From NCBI GenBank assembly GCA_001510275.1, contig LFEY01000003.1, forward strand, positions 1 to 40,059: 40,059 nucleotides of DNA, in the 5' to 3' direction. The position numbers were made by a program, and so were the translations under genes. The notes beneath the pieces were generated by a model. It was not told where the DNA came from. It worked only from the letters and a program-made list of their open reading frames with translations, and made no database searches. Position 1 is the first letter of the stretch. The number at the start of each line of letters is the position of its first letter. Origin of the DNA: Thaumarchaeota archaeon casp-thauma3. Its GTDB lineage: Archaea > Thermoproteota > Nitrososphaeria > Nitrososphaerales > Nitrosopumilaceae. Positions 33,506 to 40,059 of this stretch are shown piece after piece.

Positions 33506-34488
33506 GTCTTTACCTTTCTTAACCTACGAACAGATAGTACAAAAATTGGACTTGCTATTAGTATTGTTAACAAAACTGTGTAAAAATTCTTGAAATCTTC
33601 TACATCATTATGTCCATGTTCATCCATTCCAAATTCTGATGGAATTGGAGTCATCTCAACTAAATCATTCCATCCTTTGTGGATGAATGTTTCCTCATAC
33701 CATTCATGACCCTCTGGCAAACCATTGATTATCAAAAGTGCACCAATAATTATCAACATCCATCCTGATGCTCGCTCTATAGATTCTCTTTTTACTGTGA
33801 GACTTTTTGTTGCGTTGATTCCAATTACTGCAAGTACTGACATTAGAATTAATGGTATTGCCCTACCTACACCATGTACAACACCTAATGATGCTCCAAT
33901 CTCAATACTACCAGTCCCTGCGATGTATATGAGAAGCCAATAAAATAATGGGTTAGGACAACCAACTCCTGCATTTCCCAACAACAATCCCATGAAAAAC
34001 GATTTTGTATACTCGCCACGTTTTTGAATAAACTTTGGAGTTCCTGAATATGATGGCATTTTCAAAGAAATTATTTTTAATTGTGATAATCCGAAAACAA
34101 AAGCTACAAGTCCTGCAATCAAAAACATTAGTGTGGATACTTGATCTAATGATGCACTTTTTCCTATAACTGCAATCGCTATACCATAAGATGCAATAGT
34201 TATCGTTAATCCCAAACCAAAAAGCAATGCCATGGATAATCCCTTTTTGTATCCTTGCCCCATACTCATTGGAACTATGATGAACACAAGAGGTAGAGTA
34301 CATGGCAAAATAATCATGGACAAACCTGCAACATACGCAATCATTAACCATGAAAGAAATGTTGTATTGTCTTTTACGTCAGTTGAATAATTTGTTGTAA
34401 ATGAAAATATGATTCCAATAAAGATTAATGAAAATAATACAAATGTAATAATCACCATTGATTTTTTTGCAAGTACCTGTGAAGACAT
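33502..34488 (-). CDS. CcdA/DsbD-family membrane electron-transfer protein
   Basis: The 328-residue protein has a signal anchor (residues 10-31) and about seven further helices. The paired cysteines that carry electrons through the membrane in this family are visible as LPCTLPL (near residue 63) and GVGCPNPLF (near residue 179). It has an outer C-terminal loop with His and acidic residues (DEHGHNDVEDF) before a last helix. It would pass reducing power to the outer side, for thiol repair of copper-stressed proteins or cytochrome/cupredoxin maturation. It is the first gene of the operon with YHS and thioredoxin genes, divergent from the propeller gene, with a palindromic operator 36 bases upstream. 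Confidence 0.88.
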   Translation of the reverse strand: MSSQVLAKKSMVIITFVLFSLIFIGIIFSFTTNYSTDVKDNTTFLSWLMIAYVAGLSMIILPCTLPLVFIIVPMSMGQGYKKGLSMALLFGLGLTITIASYGIAIAVIGKSASLDQVSTLMFLIAGLVAFVFGLSQLKIISLKMPSYSGTPKFIQKRGEYTKSFFMGLLLGNAGVGCPNPLFYWLLIYIAGTGSIEIGASLGVVHGVGRAIPLILMSVLAVIGINATKSLTVKRESIERASGWMLIIIGALLIINGLPEGHEWYEETFIHKGWNDLVEMTPIPSEFGMDEHGHNDVEDFKNFYTVLLTILIASPIFVLSVRRLRKVKT

Positions 34489-34523
34489 GTCTTGTATATG
34501 CTACTTTGATACTTAACCAGTAA

Positions 34524-34541
34524 ACTTTACAACTGTAAAGT
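34524..34541. promoter_or_regulatory. Palindromic operator ACTTTACA-AC-TGTAAAGT
   Basis: Perfect eight-base arms around a two-base spacer, in the 103-base gap between the divergent CcdA operon (start 34488) and propeller gene (start 34592). The core equals that at 32633-32648. One site here could control both directions. Confidence 0.65.
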
Positions 34542-34559
34542 ACCTATTTTTAATAGGTA
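34541..34559. promoter_or_regulatory. Second inverted repeat TACCTATT-N3-AATAGGTA beside the operator
   Basis: Perfect eight-base arms with a three-base spacer (TTT), sharing one base with the TTTACA operator. It lies 32 bases before the propeller ATG, where a TATA box would be expected (TTTTTAATAG), so it may be a second regulator site overlapping the promoter. Confidence 0.45.
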
Positions 34560-34591
34560 TTTCTCTGAGTAATTCAGATTAGGGTGAAAAT

Positions 34592-35557
34592 ATGAAAAAA
34601 TCCAAATATGATAAATCCAATTCAAAGAAATTATTTGTGTCGAGTTTTGTAATTATAATAATTGTAGTTGTGGTAATATTTCTGATTGGTATATCTATAA
34701 TTTCAGAGCCTTCTCCAAGTGTAGATAATTCATCATCAGATAATTCCAAAATAATTGATTGGCGTCACGTTCATGGATTAGGACTAGATCCTGCGGATCA
34801 TTCCATTTTGTACATTGCTACACATGGGGATTTCTATCAAAGTATTAGCGGTGCTCTTCCCATCAAAGTAGACAAAGTAAAAGCAGACTATATGGCATTT
34901 AACGCACCTCCAGTCTCAGGATACCCGCTATATGCAAGTGGACATCCGTCAACTGGAGGAAATACTGGGTTGATAAAAAGCAATGATGGAGGGATAATTT
35001 GGGAACATGTTTCTAATGTAATAGAGCCACCAGTTGATTTTCATGCAATGGCAGTAAGCAAACAAAATCCAGAAACAATAATTGGTTTTGATAGTGGAGC
35101 AAGAGGATTATTCAAAACTGTTGACGCTGGAAAAACTTGGGAAACATTAGAACCTCCTCAATATGAGTATATTTCAGCATTAGCATTTTCTCCTATGGAT
35201 TCAGAATTAATTTTTGCAGGAACTGCAAATGGAATTTACAAATCAAATAATGGTGGAAAGACTTGGATACATCTTGGTGCGTATCAGGGACTGTCTGTGT
35301 TTGCATTAGCATTTGATGATAAAGGCAGGTTATTTGCATCAATCAAAACCTTTGGTGTTGTACAGTCAGATGATTTTGGCGAATCGTGGGAAAGTCTGAT
35401 ACATACTGATCTTACAGTATCAAGCATTACAGCTGATTCTGAAAATAATTATCTCTATGTTGGGGGTTATGTTCCTGATGGATACCAAGAAGTCTACAAA
35501 ATTTCATACGATACAGGTTCTTATGAATTGATTGGAACTAACAAGGGGTTAAAATAA
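34592..35557 (+). CDS. Membrane-anchored Asp-box (BNR/sialidase-like) beta-propeller
   Basis: This 321-residue protein has an N-terminal anchor (about residues 14-37) and a propeller with Asp boxes of the S-x-D-x-G-x-x-W type: SNDGGIIWE, TVDAGKTWE, SNNGGKTWI and SDDFGESWE. It opens with WRHVHGLGLDPADHS, a segment typical of the F510_1955-type sialidase-like proteins, which are often found near metal-resistance genes. No glycosidase function should be assumed. It is divergent from the CcdA operon and shares the operator region. Its TAA is followed directly by the TTG of a Cys-rich peptide. Confidence 0.8.
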   Translation: MKKSKYDKSNSKKLFVSSFVIIIIVVVVIFLIGISIISEPSPSVDNSSSDNSKIIDWRHVHGLGLDPADHSILYIATHGDFYQSISGALPIKVDKVKADYMAFNAPPVSGYPLYASGHPSTGGNTGLIKSNDGGIIWEHVSNVIEPPVDFHAMAVSKQNPETIIGFDSGARGLFKTVDAGKTWETLEPPQYEYISALAFSPMDSELIFAGTANGIYKSNNGGKTWIHLGAYQGLSVFALAFDDKGRLFASIKTFGVVQSDDFGESWESLIHTDLTVSSITADSENNYLYVGGYVPDGYQEVYKISYDTGSYELIGTNKGLK

Positions 35558-35659
35558 TTGAAGCAGGAAAAGCAATTTTGTGGTTATTGTCCTGAAGACA
35601 AATGTATACTAGATTGTCAAATTTGTAATCCTAATCTAGGAAAAGGTTGTAATTGTTAG
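35558..35659 (+). CDS. 33-residue peptide with seven cysteines (metallothionein-like)
   Basis: A TTG immediately after the propeller stop opens 33 codons ending in TAG. Seven of 33 residues are cysteine, at positions 8, 11, 16, 20, 23, 31 and 33 (CGYCPEDKCILDCQICN, then GCNC). The density and CxxC/CxC spacing suggest binding of soft metals such as copper(I), in the manner of a small metallothionein. The opening KQFCGYCP matches KEFCKYCP in the 44-residue protein at 32472. The lack of an ATG makes the start tentative, but the frame is tightly packed behind the propeller gene. Confidence 0.6.
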   Translation: MKQEKQFCGYCPEDKCILDCQICNPNLGKGCNC

Positions 35660-35672
35660 AGATAATTGAATC

Positions 35673-35822
35673 ATGAAACTAACTTGTGTACATTGTGGAA
35701 AATCATTTGAAGGGGACAATACCAAATTTTGCTCTCAAGGTTGTCGAGATTCGTACATTATTGCTATTGACAAAAGAACTAGAGAGCAGTCAAGGACGAT
35801 TCAAGTCACACTACCAATATAA
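35673..35822 (+). CDS. 49-residue zinc-finger-like protein
   Basis: An ATG 14 bases after the Cys-rich peptide opens 49 codons. CVHCGKSFEGDNTKFCSQGC provides four cysteines in a C-x2-C...C-x3-C pattern reminiscent of TRASH/MYM-type fingers, and the tail is basic (DKRTREQSRTIQV). It may bind metal or nucleic acid. It is the last gene of the propeller transcript. Confidence 0.65.
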   Translation: MKLTCVHCGKSFEGDNTKFCSQGCRDSYIIAIDKRTREQSRTIQVTLPI

Positions 35823-35843
35823 GTAAAGATTAGATTATTCCTG

Positions 35844-35895
35844 AAAGTCAGTGATTAAAAAAACAAGTCAATATTTCCTATGTTGAATTATAGTC
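35844..35895. repeat. Dispersed repeat, copy 2 (pairs with 1098-1149)
   Basis: It matches 1098-1149 closely, including AAAGTCAGTGATTAAAA, and again shows GTCA half-sites 20 bases apart (35847 and 35867). This copy lies between the 49-residue protein gene and the zinc-ribbon membrane protein gene, about 46 bases before the latter's ATG. Confidence 0.6.
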
Positions 35896-35940
35896 AATAT
35901 TACATTTTTATCAATACATGAATAATGTATTACTACAGAA

Positions 35941-36525
35941 ATGAAGAGATGTCCTTTATGTCAAACAGAATACCGAGATATAGCCAAAGTCTGCCCATTA
36001 AGACATTGTTCTAACTGTGGCTCATTAAAATTACAGATTCATAAAAAAAGGAGTTTTCAAACCTCTCGAGCAAAACAAAATTTTGTCTTCATTTTACCTC
36101 CTTTGGGGTTTTTTGTTTTAGTTTATGGTTATCTATTTGTTCAAGGAAATTTGATTCCATTTCTTAGTATTGTTACAATTTATTCTGTATTTTTTATCAG
36201 CATTTTATTTAAAATTACAATACAAAATATTGATTGCAAAGAATGCAATGCACGAAATTTTCCGTTTGTAAGTGGTATCAATATCGATTCTACTACACTG
36301 AATAGAAATTTGGTTGATGAGGAAGATCTAACAAAAAAGATTTCCAAAACAATTCTTGAAGGGCTATCAAAAGAACAAAAAAAACATAATAAAAAAGATA
36401 TTTTAATAAGAATAGTTGGTGCAGTTTCCTTGATAGTTATTGCAACACTGGGAACTTTCTTTGTAAATCCTGATGATGTTTTAGTAGGGGAAATTATTGA
36501 TTTGATAAAATCTATGATAAATTGA
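35941..36525 (+). CDS. Zinc-ribbon membrane protein
   Basis: The 194-residue protein begins with a double zinc ribbon (CPLCQTEYRDIAKVC then HCSNCG), has two central transmembrane helices (about residues 49-70 and 74-96), a third CxxC (DCKECN) after them, a charged loop, and one C-terminal helix (IRIVGAVSLIVIATLGTFFV) before an acidic tail. Zinc-ribbon plus membrane architecture is common among archaeal unknowns. It lies 45 bases past the dispersed repeat, within the bracket of the 43-base direct repeats. Confidence 0.65.
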   Translation: MKRCPLCQTEYRDIAKVCPLRHCSNCGSLKLQIHKKRSFQTSRAKQNFVFILPPLGFFVLVYGYLFVQGNLIPFLSIVTIYSVFFISILFKITIQNIDCKECNARNFPFVSGINIDSTTLNRNLVDEEDLTKKISKTILEGLSKEQKKHNKKDILIRIVGAVSLIVIATLGTFFVNPDDVLVGEIIDLIKSMIN

Positions 36526-36677
36526 ATTCATGAATTTTGTATTGTGGTAGTTTTATTCTGATAATACTATTTTTCTAACTAATTATTTTTTTAAAGGCTT
36601 AGGCGGTTTAAGGTGTGAAATTAGGCAAAAATTCAGAAATTAAGTCAGTATATATCTACGAGAGTGATGATTTATTC

Positions 36678-36839
36678 ATGTTTGAAAAAATACTTCAAAA
36701 ACTGAAATTTGGTTCTTCCAAGACAAACAATTCTGATGACGTAAATGCGTTTAAAGAATCTGAAAAGAAACAAAATACACCAAATACAGAAACAAAAAAA
36801 GACATTAAAGACGAATCTGCTAAAACAGAACAACAATAG
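36678..36839 (+). CDS. Small charged, probably disordered protein
   Basis: From the ATG at 36678 this is a 53-residue protein: a short amphipathic helix (MFEKILQKLKFGSS) and then a polar Lys/Glu/Asp/Asn tail without secondary structure. The frame extends to a GTG at 36615, adding 21 residues that look equally plausible. No family is recognised. A T-rich stretch (about 36842-36873) follows and may terminate transcription. The right direct repeat follows within 90 bases. Confidence 0.5.
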   Translation: MFEKILQKLKFGSSKTNNSDDVNAFKESEKKQNTPNTETKKDIKDESAKTEQQ

Positions 36840-36927
36840 CAAATTTTTTATTTTTCTAAACTCTTTTTTTTAGATTTATAATTTTAGCAGGAAATGTTTT
36901 AGCTGAATTAATAGTAACATTTGCGGT

Positions 36928-36970
36928 ACTATCAAAAAATGAATGCGTGTTTTAATAGCATCATTTTGGT
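36928..36970. repeat. Direct repeat, right copy (pairs with 31488-31530)
   Basis: This is the second copy of the 43-base repeat, 41 of 43 bases identical, with the perfect core at 36934-36968. It lies 35 bases before the start of the integrase-cupredoxin fusion. A direct repeat next to an integrase gene is the usual layout of an attachment site. Confidence 0.9.
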
Positions 36971-37004
36971 ATTGAGACAACCATGTCCTTTATCTGTACT
37001 TTAA

Positions 37005-38501
37005 TTGAATACTAGTATCGTGGAAATACATCCTGATGAAATAATAAAATCAAAAAGCAATCCACTAGAATTATTCTATTCTTCAATGAGGGCTGAAGCC
37101 ACAAAAACTGATTATGACAGAAAGCTTCGCAAAGTTCTCTGTGAATTTTTTAAACCAATTCTCAAAGGCGATCCAGAACTGGTAAAAAGAGAACAATCTG
37201 AACCTAAAATCAAGAAAAAAGGTGTAAAACGAAAGTTTTCTGATGCTGACTTTGAGGTAAGGGCAGCAGAGTTTGTTAAAAGAGCAAAAGAAGACACTGA
37301 TTGGGCTGAAAATGTTTTGATGAAGCTTGGTGAAAAGTTCAAGGAGAGAGCAAATCTCTCAAAAACTGATTCTAACTATATCAACCCAGTATCGTTAAAG
37401 AATTACTTTGTTCCTGTTCAGAAATTACTTGAAATGAATCGTGTGAATCTTGCTTGGAAAATGATTCGCTCCACTTTCCCTGAAATTGATGGTAAAGATG
37501 ACACTCGAGAATACACCTATGATGAAATCAGAAAGATGCTAAATCACTGTAAGGTAATGGATAAAGTTCTGGTTTTACTTGCATCCTCATCTGGAATTAG
37601 AGCAGGTGCATTTGCATTCCCAATGGCTGGTGAAAATACCATCTCATTGACTGCGTCATCAATAGGACCAAAGATGATGAATATGGACGTGCCTCCAATG
37701 GCAAGAACCCATACTATTGCATCTGGAAGTCTGATGACATTTGAACAAGATCCTGAAAATGATTTTGGATCAAGAACATATGATTTGCCAGTGTATGTGC
37801 TAAAACAACAGCAATCAAAAACATTAGATGGTTCAGAACCAGGAAAACAAATCCTGGTAACTCTTGCAACAACATCAGATAAAATTGTGTCCGGTGAACC
37901 TACAACACTAGTACTAACCATTACACAACCCGATGGCGAGATGATCACTCATCCTGATGCATTAATCTCTGTAAGAAAAGGATTCTACAAAGTTTCTGAA
38001 TCTGCAGAACCAGGGGATCCAATGATGCCAATGAATGGAGCATATCATGGTCATGTGGGACAAATGTCATACACTGCAGCATTTCCAAATGCTGGAAATT
38101 ATGTTGTAAATGTGGATCTTAACAGTTTACCTGTATCAAACTACATTTTTGGACAGACAAGTGCTAGATTCAATGTACTTGTAATGGATCCAAATGGTGA
38201 ATCATCAATATCGACTCAATCACAGACTAAAAATACTGTGACTATTGTTGGATTAGAATCACCATTTTATCAACCAAACAACATCAAAGTATCCAAGGGA
38301 ACAACTTTGACATTTGACAATGTAGATGGAAACTTTCACACTGTAACAAGTGGAAATGCAGCATCTGGCCCCAATGGAAATTTTGATAGTGGATTGATTA
38401 AAGCAGGAGAAACATTTGATCTAAATCTTGACAAATCAGGAACGTTTGAGTATTTCTGTACAATACACACAAACATGGTTGGCACAATTACTGTGTCATA
38501 A
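37005..38501 (+). CDS. Chimera: tyrosine-recombinase N-terminus fused in frame to a blue-copper protein
   Basis: The 498-residue frame starts at a TTG. Residues 1-202 look like the core-binding region and the start of the catalytic domain of an archaeal tyrosine recombinase (SNPLELFYSSMRAEATKTDY near the start; VLVLLASSSGIRAGA with the first catalytic Arg at residue 199). The integrase then stops: the rest of the catalytic domain (His-x-x-Arg and Tyr) is missing. From about residue 203 (FAFPMAGENTISL) it is a secreted cupredoxin protein without its signal peptide, with a beta-rich middle and a C-terminal blue-copper domain (FHTVTSG, then FEYFCTIHTNM supplying Cys, His and Met). The product could neither recombine DNA nor be exported. 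It is a deletion join or assembly error. Confidence 0.75.
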   Translation: MNTSIVEIHPDEIIKSKSNPLELFYSSMRAEATKTDYDRKLRKVLCEFFKPILKGDPELVKREQSEPKIKKKGVKRKFSDADFEVRAAEFVKRAKEDTDWAENVLMKLGEKFKERANLSKTDSNYINPVSLKNYFVPVQKLLEMNRVNLAWKMIRSTFPEIDGKDDTREYTYDEIRKMLNHCKVMDKVLVLLASSSGIRAGAFAFPMAGENTISLTASSIGPKMMNMDVPPMARTHTIASGSLMTFEQDPENDFGSRTYDLPVYVLKQQQSKTLDGSEPGKQILVTLATTSDKIVSGEPTTLVLTITQPDGEMITHPDALISVRKGFYKVSESAEPGDPMMPMNGAYHGHVGQMSYTAAFPNAGNYVVNVDLNSLPVSNYIFGQTSARFNVLVMDPNGESSISTQSQTKNTVTIVGLESPFYQPNNIKVSKGTTLTFDNVDGNFHTVTSGNAASGPNGNFDSGLIKAGETFDLNLDKSGTFEYFCTIHTNMVGTITVS

Positions 38502-38534
38502 CCATTTTTTTTATTTAAAATCAAAGGATTACAC

Positions 38535-38801
38535 ATGTCAAAAAAATTTGTAACTATCAAACAGATGAATATGATCGATAAAAAGGCTGTAAAATATGGT
38601 ATGCCAATTGAGTTAATGATGGAAAATGCAGGACGAGAAATTTGTATCCAAACACTAAAGAAAATCAAAAAATATAATGTGAAAAAAATACTAGTTATTG
38701 CTGGACCTGGAAATAATGGTGGAGGAATAATTTCAGCATCAGTTCAATTAATTTTTATTCTCATTTGGAATAATTCACAAAAAGTTTTTGAAAGAAATTA
38801 A
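38535..38801 (+). pseudogene. nnrE: NAD(P)H-hydrate epimerase (YjeF N-domain), truncated
   Basis: Residues 1-62 match the start of NAD(P)HX epimerase: VTIKQMNMIDKKAVKYGMPI, ELMMENAGREICIQTL and VKKILVIAGPGNNGG. The glycine-rich loop should read GNNGGDG, but here it changes to GNNGGGIISASVQLIFILIW and ends 25 residues later. The full enzyme is over 200 residues, so only the first third is present and the last residues are unrelated and hydrophobic. None of the other frames restores the family. It is likely a remnant after a join at about 38723, not a frameshift. It overlaps the next convergent gene by four bases. Confidence 0.7.
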
Positions 38802-38971
38802 ATTTCTGAATTAAATTCAATTTCTTTTTCATATGTATCTATTGTCTCTAGTGTATTTTTGATGACATTCTCAAGTGTTTGAAATTCCTCATCCATCTTT
38901 CCAAAAAAATATCCTAGTTCATCATTCGTATGATTCATCCGTAACATAGTAATATCATTGTATATTGACAT
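38798..38971 (-). CDS. Small helical protein of unknown function
   Basis: From the ATG at 38971 it is a 57-residue, acidic, coiled-coil-like protein (NDELGYFFGKMDEEFQTLEN, then VIKNTLETIDTYEKEIEF). The frame can be extended nine codons to a TTG at 38998. No cysteines or membrane part. Its 3' end overlaps the truncated epimerase frame. Coding character is moderate, and no family is recognised. Confidence 0.45.
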   Translation of the reverse strand: MSIYNDITMLRMNHTNDELGYFFGKMDEEFQTLENVIKNTLETIDTYEKEIEFNSEI

Positions 38972-39069
38972 ATAACCAATTTCCCAATTTGGTTCCAATT
39001 TAATTTTTTTCTAATAAATTTAATTTGATGTATGCTTTAAAAACAAGCAGACATCCTTGGCTATTGTAT

Positions 39070-39192
39070 ATGAATATGGGACGAGTAAATGAAAACACAA
39101 CTTACAGCCGATCCACACGCAGTAACATCTTATTTAACAAGTTTCCCAACTTTGAAAATATTTTTTTAAATCTTGTTTATTTTTCTTCATGA
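39070..39192 (+). CDS. Doubtful 40-residue ORF
   Basis: An ATG opens 40 codons (MNMGRVNENTTYSRSTRSN, then ILFNKFPNFENIFLN...). The N-terminal half looks like a real protein start, while the second half is AT-rich and Phe/Asn-heavy. It may be another gene cut short in this rearranged region, or chance. Confidence 0.25.
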   Translation: MNMGRVNENTTYSRSTRSNILFNKFPNFENIFLNLVYFSS

Positions 39193-39235
39193 TTTGGACA
39201 AATCCTTTTAATTAAAAATTTTGGAAATAGGTATA

Positions 39236-39661
39236 ATGTTGCCTGAAACCAAAATGAAAGGAACTTTTTTGCATGACATTACTCATTGGGGTATTCGTGC
39301 TTCGATTGGTGTCATATTCATTGTTCATAGTTTAAAGAAATTTGATCCTAGCTGGGAAGCATGGCTGGTTGAAACTGCAGGTCTCCCACTAGAAATGAGA
39401 TTACCAATAGCATTAGCAGAATTTATTGGTGGAATATTTCTCATAACTGGAATATTTACTAGAATCACTAGTTCTGTGTTTTCTATAATTATACTTGGAG
39501 CAATATTTCATATTCGATGGGAGAATGGATTTTTTGTTTCTCAAGGTGGATGGGAGTGGGATCTTGTAATGCTTGCAGCTGTTCTGTCAATTATTGCTGC
39601 AGGTCCAGGTAGAATATCTATTGCAAGTCTAATTAAGAAATTACCTAAGTTTGCACAGTAA
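39236..39661 (+). CDS. DoxX-family membrane protein
   Basis: From the ATG at 39236 this is a 141-residue protein with four helices, typical of DoxX/DoxD-like proteins: HWGIRASIGVIFIVHSLKKF, then LPIALAEFIGGIFLITGIFTRI, IIILGAIFHIRWENGFF and the last helix near WEWDLVMLAAVLSIIAAGPG. The family occurs with quinone or thiol-linked redox systems, but its own activity is poorly defined. A TTG five codons upstream (39221) is also possible. It is intact, unlike its neighbours. The helix pair AEFIGGIFLITG resembles the out-of-frame fragment at the left window edge. Confidence 0.85.
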   Translation: MLPETKMKGTFLHDITHWGIRASIGVIFIVHSLKKFDPSWEAWLVETAGLPLEMRLPIALAEFIGGIFLITGIFTRITSSVFSIIILGAIFHIRWENGFFVSQGGWEWDLVMLAAVLSIIAAGPGRISIASLIKKLPKFAQ

Positions 39662-40059
39662 GTATAGAAAATAAAGTACAAAATTAGGACAATATTATCT
39701 GACTAATCTTTGATTTCTATTATATTCACAACGGTATTTTCTAAATTATCGTCCAACTACGGTTCAAGTCTCTAGGGAATTGAAGCAATCAGGAAATTTC
39801 CCTCGAGAGTTTTGAAAAAATTAACGAAATAGGAAACGAGGACTACTGGAAAACATATCGAATTTTAGATGCATCCATCTTTTTCGTGTTTTCCTTTTTT
39901 CCTATCTGTCTGCGTCCTCAAAGTCTCTTCTCTGAATTTCTACAGGTATGATAGTTCCTCGTCATTAATGATACGTAAAAATGAAATTTAAATGGTTCTC
40001 AATAAAATCTGAATATTTGTTTAATTTTTTTCTTTATAAGTTTATAAATTTAAATATAT
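39662..40059. other. No intact gene; possible remnant of coding sequence
   Basis: This 398-base stretch carries no full gene. In the part 39750-39870, forward frames read for short runs as protein-like sequence (TVQVSRELKQSGNFPREF, then a stop; another frame reads ESFEKINEIGNEDYWKTYRI), which suggests a decayed gene with frame changes, but no family is recognised. The end is plain AT-rich DNA. Confidence 0.3.

Noticed and set aside
1042-39917. CTGTCTGCGTCC shared by 1042-1053 and 39906-39917, as possible ends of an element
   Set aside because: A 12-base match is expected many times by chance in 40 kb, and the flanks do not match.

Overview
The window is AT-rich archaeal DNA that looks like an ammonia-oxidising thaumarchaeon of the Nitrosopumilus type. 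The evidence is the mix of archaeal information-processing genes (CDC48, aEF1-beta, Pth2, TruD, a pyruvoyl arginine decarboxylase), several blue-copper proteins, a protoheme farnesyltransferase, geranylgeranyl reductase, RAM-only Lrp proteins and many small secreted or membrane proteins of the thaumarchaeal kind. There is no rRNA or CRISPR array. One tRNA (Thr, anticodon TGU) is present.

Layout. Positions 1-1150 hold a disrupted DUF3179 gene, an unknown helical protein and a dispersed repeat. Positions 1.25-24.6 kb are mostly orderly chromosome. In order this part carries: a JAMM protease with a two-domain membrane cupredoxin, divergent from ctaB; a CDC48 / aEF1-beta / zinc-ribbon block; a geranylgeranyl reductase; pth2; a secreted beta-propeller with truD; small membrane proteins; a zinc alcohol dehydrogenase; a secreted coiled-coil protein; a DUF255 thioredoxin-domain protein; a group of small thaumarchaeal unknowns; a DEAD-box helicase; and a DsbA-like thiol oxidoreductase.

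Positions 24.67-26.70 kb look like a small element or remnant at the tRNA-Thr gene. The last 15 bases of the tRNA (without CCA) recur about 2 kb downstream of its 3' end. Between the copies lie two genes each interrupted by one in-frame TGA. Positions 26.8-31.5 kb are again ordinary: the arginine decarboxylase, membrane proteins and an M3 oligopeptidase.

Positions 31.5-37 kb form a metal (probably copper) and thiol-redox island. It holds a Met-rich cupredoxin, a small Cys pair protein, an AsnC-type HTH-TRASH metal regulator, a CcdA/YHS/thioredoxin operon with overlapping genes, an Asp-box propeller and two tiny Cys-rich proteins. A palindrome TTTACA-N2-TGTAAA occurs just upstream of the regulator and again between the divergent CcdA operon and propeller gene, suggesting one regulon. 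A direct repeat of about 43 bp (35 bp perfect) lies at both ends of the island, and the second copy is next to an integrase fragment.

Positions 37-40 kb look broken or rearranged. They include an in-frame fusion of an integrase N-terminus to a blue-copper protein, a truncated NAD(P)HX epimerase, small unknown ORFs and an intact DoxX-family gene. These joins could be real recombination scars or assembly artefacts; the sequence alone cannot decide. All functional names come from motif and family recognition by eye, with no database search.
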